Shown piece after piece: positions 35,803 to 46,368 of a stretch of 64,000 bases of DNA; within the stretch, counting starts at the first letter, position 1, and each line of letters begins with the position of its first letter. The position numbers were made by a program, and so were the translations under genes. The notes below the pieces were generated by a model. That model was not told the origin of the DNA. It made no database searches and worked only from the letters and a program-made list of their open reading frames with translations. Source of the DNA: Magicicada septendecula (Eukaryota; Arthropoda; Insecta; Hemiptera; Cicadidae); NCBI GenBank assembly GCA_034769895.1, contig CM068372.1:369043258-369107257 (forward strand), in the 5' to 3' direction.

Positions 35803-37781
35803 GTACAGTCACTGAAGCCGAAAAAATAGAAATTGCAAATTAAGTGGCTTCTACGAGATTTTTTTGCATAGGGCTAGATAAAAAGGTACGAGATTTTTTG
35901 TCAGGGCGATACTTTTAGTAGAAAAATTAATTCAAAGTTGGCCACATTTTTTACAAGGTGAATTTTCACATAAAATACATGTTTATTTAATAGACATGCA
36001 ATTTTTTCAGGAATATAAGTCTAAAAACTCATTATTAGTCATTTATGTATATATTATTATGTATAATTTTTACTTATTTATTACGCATTATAATAAAAAT
36101 GTTATTAAAAAATGCACTTTATAAATATATTCAAAAATAGTTTTTCTTCCAATCATTGAAAATTTTGACAATAAAATAACTTTTAAAATACATTTCTTAT
36201 TTATACAAATTATAAATTATTTACTTATAACTTATTATGATTTACAAAATTATTAAAATATCGTTTTTTTCTTCAATTTTTCACAATTATCAAGGTGCAA
36301 ATTAACTTTTCAATACATATATTATTTATTTATAAAATTTAATTATAACAATTATTTTTATAATGATAAATATATTTAAAAATCGATTTCTTCTCCAATA
36401 TCTCTAATTTCTTGAAAAGATTCAGAAGTCAAGTCTTCTATTTCTATTTTTCCCTCATCATACACAATATTTGAAAAATTTGTGCACCTAAATTAAATTC
36501 TTTAATAAAATTACACAAAATCAATAAACATATCAGACCTTTAATAAACGCTAGAACCGCACCAAATTATAAAATATCAAAATTACTAACACAAATCTTA
36601 AAACATAAAATTGAACTTCCAGCAAAATACAATATAAAAAATAGTATCGAACTCACGGAACATTCAATATCGAACTGCGTTAATTCAATATCTGTATGGG
36701 GCATGTACCAGCTGTCCTCGCTCTCCCTAAAATTCTTCAACTTTCAGGGTCTGTTCTTTTTATGCCCATGCACGGATATAAATTCTCACTATGTAGAAGA
36801 GATACCTCAAATATTGTAGTTTTACGTACAATAGTTACATATTAATATTTTTTTTTTTAGTTTTTAACTGTTAATATTAATACGGGCAATGGACATATTT
36901 CTACATTTATTAATAAAAGTTACATTTATTTAAATTTAACTAAATTTTAACAATTCTTTACACCTTAGTCTTATAGAAGACACTTTGACCAATACGTGTT
37001 CATAATTGTGTTAAAAAATATTTATTTTGAAAATTTCTGTAGAAATTTTAATTTAAGAAAATGATGTATACTAGCGAACTCAAAAAAATTATAAATTTCA
37101 AAACTCGCTCATTTTATGCCAATAAATCAATACTAATTTTTATTATTTTTTTCAAAAACCTATATAGCCTATGTAAAGTTCATATTGTGAAGTTTTTTTT
37201 TAATATAAATACATTTGTAATAAATTGTTGATATGTTTATGCATTAGTTGAAAAAATAAAAAACAAAAACGTTATTACTTTATTTTAAGTATTTATTAAT
37301 AATTTAATTATTTTCTTTTCATTTTATGTAAAAGTGCAAACATTTAGCTTTACAATGCTTTTTGATTTTTGTCTGTACGGCTATTATAACGGATTTTATT
37401 AAAATTTGTATGTTGCAATGCAGAAAAAATTAGCCTTCCCGCTCATCGGGGCGGACTCCGAGAATCAATTTTTTTCTAATATTTCAATTCCATTTTTCTC
37501 TCAAAGTATTGGTCTGACAAATAACATAATAAATGGCTTTTTTGTAGAGAATTTAATGCTCTTTAATTTTTATAATTTGTCTTTTTTTCGTAAATTTGTT
37601 ATTTTTTAAGATAATTGAAAAAAACTAATTTTTTGTACCTTCCCCTCCTCTTTTTCGAAAAACCGTGATGGTAATTTATGTAAACTTTTTTTAAAATTGT
37701 TTTTCACCCTTTTATCTAGCCTTGTGTAAAAAATCTCGTACAAACCACTTAATTTGAATTTTTTTCCTTCAGTGACTGTAC
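35803..37781. mobile_element. 2-kb TIR element with TA duplication, family unknown
   Basis: Inverted repeats of about 85 bp start GTACAGTCACTGAAG at 35803 and end CTTCAGTGACTGTAC at 37781. Both continue with AAATTAAGTGG, TACGAGATTTTTT and GGCTAGATAAAA blocks. TA lies outside each end (35801-35802, 37782-37783). The interior is AT-rich with no recognisable transposase, but holds a Penelope reverse transcriptase scrap. It is probably a non-autonomous Tc1/mariner-group element; the class is inferred from the TA target. Confidence 0.75.
36523..36690 (+). pseudogene. Penelope-like reverse transcriptase fragment
   Basis: One frame reads IRPLINARTAPNYKISKLLT followed by QILKHKIELPAKYNIKNS and IELTEHS. 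This is the R-P-I/L-I-N...AP-Y-I-K-L segment of Penelope-like reverse transcriptases that precedes the motif with the first catalytic Asp. No other RT motif is present. It lies wholly inside the TIR element at 35803-37781. Confidence 0.65.
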
Positions 37782-37783
37782 TA

Positions 37784-39160
37784 ATTAGTGTGTCGGCTAT
37801 GTTAATTAATTTACTTTACTGTAAGTAAAACCACAAGTAACTAAATAGACAATAGGCCTACCTGTATGGTAATATTGATAACAGCATTATAAAAATATTA
37901 TTATGCAATAAAAAATAATTGAAAAAATGGCAGCTATAATAATAATAATAATAATGTGCGCGCGCGTGCATTTACTTTCATGCAAACTTTAAAAGCTCAG
38001 CCCCTTACGGACGATTCCCGTAGATTAGACCGTTGTACATCATCGGAGGCTCAGTTTTTGAACGTTTTTTAACCAGTTCGACTATTCGTTACAACATTGG
38101 GCCTCTGATGATGGAGAACAGGCTAACTTACGGGAAAAATATGTTAAGTTGTGTAACCTTATTGTTATGATTACCGTGTAATACAATCCAGTAATATAGT
38201 TTACATAGGCTACATATATCGGCAGAAATTATAATAATGAACACACAGGTACATTTGTAAGGGATTTGTATGAATAAGTTAATATAAACATAGGCCTATA
38301 TTATTTGTAGGCTACGACACATACCTTACTTATGGTATGTTCTTGGTTATCTTTCTTGTTGGTGAAAACTACGCGCAGAAAGCGTTTGAATGATCAATTT
38401 TTATTTAATTTTTTAAAACTAAATTTATATTCATACATGATTAGTTTAATAATTTATTTGATCGGTAACTTCCAGACGCGCATGCCATGTTTTCGTTACG
38501 AGATAATATTACATTAATTTAGTATATATGAGTTACTTATTAACTTATAAATATCACCGTTAATTTTCACCATTGACACCAGTTTCCAACAAGAATTCTG
38601 ATTGCACTAAATCAATTAAGAACCCTTTCCGACTGTACGACATTTCCGCGTTATATGTAAGACGTTCTCTGGGTTAGAAGCTAACGAAAAATTTTCAGTT
38701 GTAGGATATCAATTGGAAAATAAAGAATTTTAGTGAAGCTCTGTTGAAACTTATGCGGGGACCGCCTATGACCGTTACTGACCTGAAATCGTTGATAGGA
38801 ACAAGAGGTCCACTCTGTATCTACCTTACGACTCAGTGGTCCGAGATCATCTTAACGTAGGGAATCGCCGCTTTAGAGATTTGCTCATTTTAAATGAATT
38901 ATTAATATTATCGGGGTTTTTATTATAAATACTACTGTTATTTTCTATACTAAATAAAATTCAAAAATCGTTTATATAGGCTAACAACTTACCGCAAGAA
39001 ACATATCGCTCCACCTCAGAAACTTAATTGCGCTAATATTAAAAACTAAAGGAACGGACAGATCTGCAATGTTATCAAGAGGCCAATAAATTTATAGGCC
39101 TATAATCTAATAATTACAATCTTGAGGTCTGCACCTGTCGCTGACTAACTACCGTGTACG
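37784..39160. other. Intergenic DNA with a small facing repeat at about 37990-38145
   Basis: On the plus strand CCTCTGATGATGGAGAACAG...ACGGGAAAAAT at about 38103-38141 and on the minus strand CCGATGATGTACAAC...ACGGGAAT at about 38013-38055 face each other. They recall the ribozyme foldbacks but lack GAAA and a stable stem II, so I leave them unassigned. The rest is AT-rich with nothing recognised. Confidence 0.35.
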
Positions 39161-39395
39161 GCAATTGACATTGATAGACTCAACTTAAAAACTGAACACA
39201 CCGAGCACGGTATATTGGAGCGGAGAAAATGACGTGGATTCGGCGTTTGAAAACAACTTAAAAAATAGAGAGATGAAAAGAACTGTGCGGTGGAGGGGCA
39301 ACAAGATACATAGCGAGAATGAATGACTACATGCGTAAGGAGTGTCACACGAGAATGAAAGAAAGATGTGAGTTAAGAGGGTTGTAGTACTTGCT

Positions 39396-39518
39396 GAAGA
39401 AGAAGAAGAAGAAGAAGAAGAAGAAGAAGAAGAAGAAGAAGAAGAAGAAGAAGAAGAAGAAGAAGAAGAAGAAGAAGAAGAAGAAGAAGAAGAAGAAGAA
39501 GAAGAAGAAGAAGAAGAA
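39396..39518. repeat. (GAA)n microsatellite, 123 bp
   Basis: A pure GAA run, probably grown from the purine-rich tail of a LINE whose eroded 3' end may lie at about 39190-39395. It is followed by a 31-bp sequence repeated at 43081-43111. Confidence 0.95.
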
Positions 39519-39550
39519 TCGGTCTCATAATTTCAGTTAATCAACACGGA

Positions 39551-40414
39551 TTCAAAATTGTTTATTTAAATAAATACTATATTTTCTGATATTTTATTGT
39601 ACTGAAATTGAATTTTCGCACTCTATAAATTTCTTATACAATAATTTTCTTAAATATATAACAAGTTCTGAACTTTTAATAATTTGTGTACCGTGTCTAT
39701 ACAATGTACCTTTAATATATTGTTTGCTGAGAGCAATATCTTTGCTGGCGTTCTAAAGTTTAAAATCTATTTAATTAAAATAATTTGTAATACAGTCCAC
39801 GGCTTGTCGAAATAGAACAACACTACAGTTATCGCCTATATTGACCAATTCACAGAGTTTGATCAAAATTTAAATTGCTTAAATTTTATTTTTGTAAAAA
39901 AAGGACGCATGCCTGCATAAATAACCGAGGCGAAGGTTATCGGCGGAATAATTTATTTAACACTTTTGAGAAAATAGATTTAAGGAAAAATTTGTAAGTT
40001 ACGCGCTTGAAAATACACAATAAGTGACGGGAAAGAATTCTTGAATTTATAATGATACTTAATGAGAAAAAACTGTATACTTAAACTGAAATTAAGTATT
40101 GGCTGTGGAAAATGATTATTGGGAAATTATAAATATTATTCATATTTTACAATGCACACACGTAATATATAATAAATATAAAATATAATATTAAAATAAA
40201 ATATAAATTTTAATACATTCATATTTGCTCAATTTATCCTGTATATATTTTTAAGCCTATATTATTATTAATAATAATAAAACTTTTTGTACAAGAATAT
40301 AGATGTAATATTCACAAAATAACAAAAAATACATTCTTGTACAAAAAGTTGTATTTTTATTAATAATACTAATATAAAAATATTAATTCAATCACTTCCT
40401 GCTACAGTCCGTTT
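39551..40414. other. AT-rich intergenic DNA, nothing recognised
   Basis: A short inverted repeat (CTTTTTGTACAAGAATATAG near 40283 and TACATTCTTGTACAAAAAGT near 40330) is the only visible structure. Confidence 0.5.
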
Positions 40415-40478
40415 CTTTATATATATAATACATTTAATATTTATAAATAAATTTACCTCAAGATATACTTTTTTTTCC

Positions 40479-41616
40479 TATTAGGAACATGTTTCGAGAG
40501 CTCCCGTGCTCTCATCTTCAGCCTTCGCGATCTTGCGTCTGGTGAAGTATTTGTGTGTTGGCTGGATGCTATTAAGATTGTTTGTTGGTCTCTGGTATTT
40601 TAAAGTTGTATTATTGTATGTGATTGTGGTATATGTATTTGTATTTTGTGTATTTTCGATGTTGAGTGCTTTGAATATTGTGTCATGTTTTGTATTGATT
40701 TGTATTTGTTCAGGTATTAGTTTGTTTTGTGCTTTATGTTTGTATATTTGTAAATTTTCCCAAATGTTCATTATGGTGCCTTTGTGTGGTATATGTTTTA
40801 TTATTGTCACATTGGTTATGTCTGGGAATTCATGTCCTGTGTTTATTACATGTGTGGCTAAATTGGGTTTATATATTTCTGGTTTTTTGTATGCGTTTAG
40901 GTGTTCAAAATAAAGTTTTTTCAGCTGTTTTTTGTTTGTCCTATGTAACATTTGTTGCAATCTTGGCATTCAATTTTGTATATACCGTTAGTTGTTGTAT
41001 TATCTTTGTTGTGTGAGGTATTTAGTTTTTGTAAATTATTTTTATTAGTTTTGTATGCTATTTTTATATCTGTGCTTTAAATAGTTTTGTTAGTTTTGTC
41101 ATTTTATTATTTATGTATGTGAATGTGGCCCATTTTTGTTGTTGTTATTATTTATGTGTTGTTCATTTTGATTAATTCTTAGTTGTTCAGTTTTTATTTT
41201 ATATTTTATTTTATTTTCTATTTTGTTCAAAGTATTTTTATTGTATCCATTTTCGTAACCAATTTGGTATATTATATTTCTTTCTTTGTCAGTTTCTTGT
41301 TTGTTTAGGGGAATTTTGTACATTCTGTTAAATAGCGAATAGAATGCTGCCATTTTATGTTGTGGTGGGTGATCAGAATGGTTAGGTGTAATGATGTTAG
41401 TAGAATTTGGTTTTCTATATATTGCATATTGTATGTGGTTGTTGTATCTTCTGATGGTTATGTCTAAATAGTTGATTTTGTTATGTTTTTCTTTTTCTTC
41501 TGTGAATTGTATTTTAGGATGTATGTTATTGATTTGTTTCAGTATGTTCTTTGCATTTGTGTTTTTGGTATTTGATACATATAGCCCATCATCTACATAT
41601 CTTATCCATATGCCAT
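40479..41616 (-). pseudogene. Penelope-like RT C-terminus and GIY-YIG endonuclease, left copy
   Basis: Minus strand from the centre: WIRYVDDGLYVSN, with the catalytic YVDD at 41588-41599, then KINYLDITIRRYNNHIQYAI, YRKPNSTNIITPNHSDHPPQ and FYSLFNRMYKIPLNKQETDK. A stop ends the first open run at 41111. The GIY-YIG start IECQDCNKCYIGQT lies downstream with a frameshift, then YFEHLNAYKKPEIYKPNLAT and HVINTGHEFPDITNVTIIKH. The last frame closes ...KAEDESTGALETCS. All RT motifs upstream of YVDD are missing, so it cannot work alone. Confidence 0.85.
40482..40524 (-). ncRNA. Hammerhead-like ribozyme motif, family 1, intact core
   Basis: Minus strand: AGG/CCT stem I, CTGAAGA, an extra T, perfect 6-bp stem II GAGAGC/GCTCTC, GAAA, self-complementary ACATGT and U as cleavage nucleotide. 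It lies over the final codons of the left PLE copy. Confidence 0.65.
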
Positions 41617-41633
41617 TTGGGTCATATGATTTT

Positions 41634-42730
41634 ATGGCATATGGATAAGATATGTAGATGATGGGCTATATGTATCAAATAACAAAAACACAAATGCAAA
41701 GAACATACTGAAACAAATCAATAACATACATCCTAAAATACAATTCACAGAAGAAAAAGAACAACATAACAAAATCAACTATTTAGACATAACCATCAGA
41801 AGATACAACAACCACATACAATATGCAATATATAGAAAACCAACTTCTACTAACATCATTACACCTAACCATTCTAACCACCCACCACAACATAAAAAGG
41901 CAGCATTCTATTCGCTGTTTAACAGAATGTACAAAATTCCCCTAAACAAACAAGAAACTGACAAAGAAAGAAATATAATATACCAAATTGGTTACGAAAA
42001 TGGATACAATAAAATTACTGTGAACACAATAGAAAATAAAATCAAATATAAAATAAAAACTGAACAATTAAGAATTAATCAAAATGAACAACACATAAAT
42101 AATAAAATGACAAAACTAACAAAACTATTTAAAGCACAGATATAAAAATAGCATACAAAACTAATAAAAATAATTTACAAAAACTAAATAGCTCACACAA
42201 CAAAGATAATACAACAACTAACGGTATATACAAATTTGAATCCCAAGATTGCAATAAATGTTACAACGGACAAACAAAACAACAGCTGAAAAAAACGTTA
42301 TTTTGAACACCTAAACGCATACAAAAAACCAGAAATATATAAATCCAATTTAGCCACACATGCAATAAACACAGGACATGAATTCCTAGACATAACCAAT
42401 GTGACAATAATAAAACATATACCACACAAAGGCACCATAATGAACATTTGGGAAAATTTACAAATATACAAACATAAAACACAAAACAAACTAATACCTG
42501 AACAAATACAAATCAATACAAAACATGACACAATATTCAAAGCACTCAACATCGAAAATACACAAAATACAAATACATATACCACAATCACATACAATAA
42601 TACAACTTTAAAATACCAGAGACCAACAAACAATCTTAATAGCATCCAGCCAACACACAAATACTTCACCAGACGCAAGATCGCGAAGGCTGAAGATGAG
42701 AGCACGGGAGCTCTCGAAACATGTTCCTAA
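41634..42730 (+). pseudogene. Penelope-like RT C-terminus and GIY-YIG endonuclease, right copy
   Basis: Same order as the left copy: YVDD at 41651-41662, RT thumb region, MYKIPLNKQETDKERNIIYQ from 41927, stop at 42143-42145, GIYKFESQDCNKCYNGQT from 42223 (Asn where the other copies have Ile), a frameshift near 42292, and the C-terminal frame to a TAA at 42728-42730. The nuclease would cut target DNA and the RT would copy the RNA; both are broken here. The stop codon overlaps stem I of the ribozyme. Confidence 0.85.
42687..42728 (+). ncRNA. Hammerhead-like ribozyme motif, family 1, intact core
   Basis: AGG 42687-42689, CTGAAGA 42690-42696, extra T 42697, stem II GAGAGC/GCTCTC around an ACGGGA loop, GAAA 42716-42719, ACATGT 42719-42724, predicted cleavage after T42725, stem I return strand CCT 42726-42728. 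As protein the same bases encode AEDESTGALETCS and part of the stop. Confidence 0.67.
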
Positions 42731-42792
42731 TAGGAAAAAAAGTATATCATGAGGTAAATTTATTTATAAATATTAAAAAAATATTAATATAT

Positions 42793-43000
42793 ACAATTAT
42801 TCGGATTCCTCATCTGAAGAGGAAGAAAGGTGGCAAATTGCCTAAGGACGTTTGCCAATTACAAGCCTGTTGGACAACGAATTATAGGAAGACCTAGGAA
42901 GGGTTGTTGAAGTGGACATTCGAAGACCTAGGAAGGGTTGTTGAAGTGGACATATTCCTTTGGGACCGGGACGGGTGAATCGCCGAGTCCCTGACAGAAG
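42793..43000 (+). pseudogene. LINE ORF2 extreme C-terminus with internal 34-bp duplication
   Basis: ANYKPVGQRIIGRPRKG matches the PVG-R-GRPRKRW tail of insect endonuclease/RT LINEs. A 34-bp unit (GAAGACCTAGGAAGGGTTGT...) starting at 42888 is repeated from 42922. The reading then runs DRDGRIAES-like codons into the GAA tail. Confidence 0.6.
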
Positions 43001-43001
43001 A

Positions 43002-43131
43002 AGAAGAAGAAGAAGAAGAAGAAGAAGAAGAAGAAGAAGAAGAAGAAGAAGAAGAAGAAGAAGATGATTTACACGATTTACGGTCTCATAATTTCAGTTA
43101 ATCAACACGGAAGAAGAAGAAGAAGAAGAAG
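43002..43131. repeat. (GAA)n microsatellites split by a 31-bp repeat
   Basis: About 63 bp of GAA at 43002-43064, then a segment that includes the same 31-bp sequence seen at 39520-39550 (here 43081-43111), then a second, shorter GAA run at 43110-43131. Confidence 0.9.
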
Positions 43132-43139
43132 ATTAATAT

Positions 43140-44509
43140 ATTACACAGTTTTATAACATGTACTTTTATGACCTTTGTTTTTGATAAAATACTTTTTTAT
43201 TTTATTTCCGTTTTCAAATGTAATTATTTACTTCTATGTCCACTTCGTCATGTCATTCGCTGCCCCCACACCGCCAAGGCTGTTTTTTCTTTAAAAAATT
43301 TTTGTTTTCTTATTCATCGCAAAACATTTGAAGAACAGCTCTGATGATGTGGCTGAATGTGCTTATGAACGTGATGTGGATTTAAATTTGGAAACATAAA
43401 TAAAATAAAATTATGTACACAGTGTGTATATTTGTGTGTGTGTAAGAACAAATAATCAGTTGTACAGTAGGGCCTATCTTGTATTGAGAGAGCAGAAGAG
43501 CAGGGCAGAGACACATTAAGCCGGCAGCGCTAACTAGTGTTGAAGTGGTCGTCGGCGTATCTTTGTCTCCAACAGATGTGTTTGAGTGCTGCTACTGCTA
43601 CTGCTGCTGCTGCTGTACATATTTTTCTCACACTGTTGCTAATTTTACTGCGTCAGCGCTTGGGGTTTGTACGTGCGCGCGCGCGTATTGTGACGGATTA
43701 ACGACAGAGTTCCGTAATTTTGGTGCAAACGCGCACGCAAGCGCGATCAGTGGTCACTATCAGAATATTTTTTGTTTTTATCAATTAGAAGAATCTCCAG
43801 ACAGTCGAACGATAGCCTACTGTTTTGACCTGATCCAGAATCGTTCACAGACCGTATAATCACCTGATCGATACTATATGACGCACAACTGATGTGGTTA
43901 GATACGCCCGTCTTCCTCCCCCCCCTTAGACAGCATCAACAACATAAAATAAAATGATAATTATATAAAATAATAAAAACTTTGACATCAAACGTTAACA
44001 ATAAATTTTATCTCTTATATGCTTAAAGGTAGGTAGAAATTTTCGCTTAGGTATAGCAATTCCATGTACCGCAGACGCAGACCTAAAACAAAGATTCGCG
44101 GTCGTAGGATTATCTGAGGAGAAACTCAAGAACGTGAGGGCTAGAGCGAAAAAGTAACGAGCAAACAAGGGACCGAATGAATGCAAGGGAGCCGGAGGGT
44201 GTTCTACAGAATAGTAAAAAGATCTTTAAAGTGGCTTGAAAATCTATTAAGAATGCCTGAAAGTTCGAAGGCAAAAAAAAACTCAGAGACGGGATACCTA
44301 TAGAATATCAGAAAAATATCAGAATAGCCGACAGAAATCTAATGAATGAGTAAATATCGAAAGGTTTAGTGACAGACTTTATTTAACATGAACGGTCGGC
44401 AAAACGTATTGTCGGCTTCAGGACACATATAAGACTAGTTCCTGTGACATTCAAATCACAACTGCTTATCACAGTAATCTGACCGACCCTCGGTCATAAT
44501 AGATCTTTT
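43140..44509. other. Intergenic DNA with a CTG tract, nothing recognised
   Basis: (CTG)n at about 43594-43614 and a CG run at 43675-43684 sit in a GC-richer patch (43500-43860). A 104-codon open frame there (43545-43859) is low-complexity at its start and matches no known protein. It is probably chance. Confidence 0.4.
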
Positions 44510-45310
44510 CCTATTATTATTATTATTATTACCAGTGGTTGATAAGGCTGCAACTGAGTAGACTTATGGGTAACACCAGCGGGCCGAAACCTTCCAAGCG
44601 ACGATTACTGATGTCAGTCACGCACTCAATTCTAATTTATGGTGCGGAGATCTGGGCTGATGCACTTAAACGTCAGAAATACAGAAGACACATGTCAGCA
44701 GTGCAGAGAAGTGGCACGCCCAGAGTGGCTTGCTCCCACCGCACGGTTCGGAGTCCGCAGTTCTTGTCGTCGCGGGAATAATTCCAGTCGATCTCCTGGC
44801 ACAGGAGCGGAAACAGGTATACAAGAGGAAGGCCAAAGTAGGTAAAGTACAAGTTCTCAGGTTCGTCAGCGCCCATACTAAGGCTCACTGGCAGGAAAGA
44901 TGGACCAGTGACACGAAGGGAAAGTGTCACTTCTCATAAAACAGGCTTCTTATAAAGCCAGGATCATAAAACAGTTAGCTGAGACGACTGGTTGCAAACA
45001 CGGAGAGATTAATTATTTTATGACATAATTTTTAAGTGGTCGCGGTCTGTTCCGGACTTACCTCTACAGTATGTGGAAGGAGAGAGACCAGACTGAATTT
45101 TATGCAAACAGGAACAAGACGATGTGCACCACATGTTTTTCATCTGTAATAGATGGAAAGAGGAAAGACAGACTCTGGAAAATGCAGTGGGACAGATCTC
45201 GCCTGAAAATATCATCGGACTAATGCTGCAGAGCGATCGCCGTTAAGATCAGGTAGCAGCCTACGTAGAGAAGGTTCTAAGCTGAAAGAAGGAAGTAGAA
45301 AATGACCTTG
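44510..45310 (+). pseudogene. R1-like LINE reverse transcriptase C-terminus
   Basis: The reading PSKRRLLMSVTHSILIYGAE then IWADALKRQKYRRHMSAVQR is the thumb region typical of R1-clade RTs (S.RRRLL..V..S.LLYGA..WADAL). The next frame gives VVAGIIPVDLLAQERKQVYK, then FLSGRGLFRTYL, and finally DDVHHMFFICNRWKEERQTL and the remainder to about 45290. At least three frameshifts occur. Catalytic domain and 5' part are missing; no 28S rDNA flank is visible. Confidence 0.7.
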
Positions 45311-45554
45311 CTATGGCCGCTGACTGAGTGACAGATAGCAGGTAACGTGGACCTGTTGAAGGTTTAAAAAAGATAAACGTACCTATACATGAACGAAGAA
45401 GAAATGAAGTACCTTTTGAGGTACCTTGAAGTACCTCGAAAGCTGAGTCCCGATGTGGATCCATACCGTGGGCAAAAGGGTTTGTGGTTTTGGTGGGTGC
45501 GAGTCCCACACACCTCAGGAGGGCGGACCCTCTTGCGGTGAATATTATTTTTCC
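45311..45554. other. Unassigned DNA after the R1-like fragment
   Basis: Contains a small T-arm-like hairpin at 45493-45509 (GTGGG TGCGAGT CCCAC), but the rest does not fold as a tRNA. Confidence 0.3.
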
Positions 45555-45626
45555 ACATTATTTAAAACATTAAAAACTGACTGCTCGGCCATGGTCGATT
45601 GCTTAGATTGTTGTTGCTATAGTGAC

Positions 45627-45666
45627 TACACGTTTCGGATACACCTCCGGAAGCCATCCTCAGTAG
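45627..45666 (-). ncRNA. Hammerhead-like motif, family 5, degenerate
   Basis: Minus strand: TCTA/TAG stem I, CTGAGGA, an extra T, a weak stem II, GAAA, CGT, then G at the cleavage position. G there is not tolerated by hammerheads, so this copy is probably dead. Confidence 0.4.
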
Positions 45667-45766
45667 AAAAACCTTTCCAAAGGAGAAAGCCGAACGCAAT
45701 CTGCTTATCCCTCGTCACTGAGTTGCGTCCGGATTTCTCCTTTGGAAAGGTTTTTCTACTGAGGCT

Positions 45767-46181
45767 CAGTGTCGTATCTAGAATTTGGGTTTGGAGGGTC
45801 CGGGGTCGGGTCGACTTCATACAAAAGAAAAAATAAGTTAGGACTAATCAACATTAATATCCCTAAAGTGGCTGAAATCAGTCCCATTAAAGTAAACGGT
45901 AATAACACAATAAAAATATGAGTTACTTAAACATGGTTAAAAGATACTTATTGACTGAACTGATTTGTCTACATTTCATATTTCAAACGTATACTCTAAT
46001 GCTGTTAATAAACCTGTTTCTATATTTAAAAAGGACCTACTACTGTAGTAGCGTATGCAGCTGAAAAAAAAATAAAATAAAACAGCCTAAAATTTAAGAG
46101 ATTAACAAAATTCGTCAACTTTATCGACCCTCAAGGGGGAGGTCCAGTCCCGTTCGTTCCTCCCGTGAATATGGCCTCCTG
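45767..46181 (+). mobile_element. hAT-like MITE inserted in a ribozyme core
   Basis: The left end is CAGTGTCGTATCTAGAATTT and the right end, on the other strand, is CAGGAGGCCATATTCACGGG. The 8 bp before it (CTGAGGCT, 45759-45766) and after it (CTGAGGAT, 46182-46189) differ at one base, fitting an 8-bp hAT target duplication. No transposase is visible in its 415 bp. The left end matches the terminus at 20371-20424. Confidence 0.55.
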
Positions 46182-46222
46182 CTGAGGATGGACTCCGGAT
46201 ATGAGGTCGAAACGTCTAGAAG
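46182..46222 (+). ncRNA. Hammerhead-like motif, family 5, 5' side displaced by insertion
   Basis: CTGAGGA, an extra T, a GGACTCC/GAGGTC stem II with one mismatch, GAAA, self-complementary ACGT and C at the cleavage site, then TAGAAGA. The stem I partner lies about 415 bp upstream, beyond the hAT-like insertion. Confidence 0.45.
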
Positions 46223-46333
46223 ACATAGCAACAATAATCTACGCAATCGACCGCGGCTCAACAGGCCCGTTTTTAATGTTTCAAATGATGTTGACTCCGG
46301 CCGTGGTGGTCTTCAAATTAGCTTCCCTCGTAA

Positions 46334-46335
<2 letters not shown>

Positions 46336-46368
<33 letters not shown>
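46336..46368. repeat. (TTA)n microsatellite
   Basis: About 33 bp of uninterrupted TTA. Confidence 0.95.

Larger units (their letters stand above)
40415..42790. mobile_element. Two head-to-head Penelope-like elements forming a 2.4-kb palindrome
   Basis: The left arm, about 40415-41616 (minus), and right arm, 41634-about 42790 (plus), are near-identical inverted copies around a 17-bp centre at 41617-41633. Both are cut just upstream of the reverse transcriptase YVDD motif and both run through GIY-YIG, a ribozyme motif and the 3' UTR. The left arm has about 40 extra bp near 41118-41158. Inverted, 5'-truncated dimers are known for Penelope-like elements. The high arm identity suggests recent origin or gene conversion between arms. 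Confidence 0.88.
45555..46300. repeat. Facing hammerhead foldback (family 5) split by a hAT-like element
   Basis: Minus arm 45555-45699 and plus arm 45725-45766 plus 46182-46295 are inverted copies. The arms share AAAAACCTTTCCAAAGGAGA near the centre and the TAGCAACA...GCAATCGACC block outside the ribozymes. The plus arm is interrupted inside its CTGAGGA core by the insertion at 45767-46181. Confidence 0.65.

Noticed and set aside
37990..38145. Additional facing hammerhead pair
   Set aside because: The GATGATG strings face each other, but the GAAA element and cleavage triplet are missing.
39396..43131. CRISPR-like or regularly spaced array
   Set aside because: The repeats are GAA microsatellites and inverted retroelement copies with no regular spacer structure, and the genome is eukaryotic.
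43545..43859. 104-codon open frame as a cysteine-rich peptide gene
   Set aside because: The Cys run is a translation of a CTG/TGC microsatellite; there is no signal peptide and no support downstream.
45418..45517. Possible tRNA gene
   Set aside because: A T-arm-like hairpin at 45493-45509 and a partial acceptor pairing exist, but there is no D arm, A box or anticodon arm at the right spacing.
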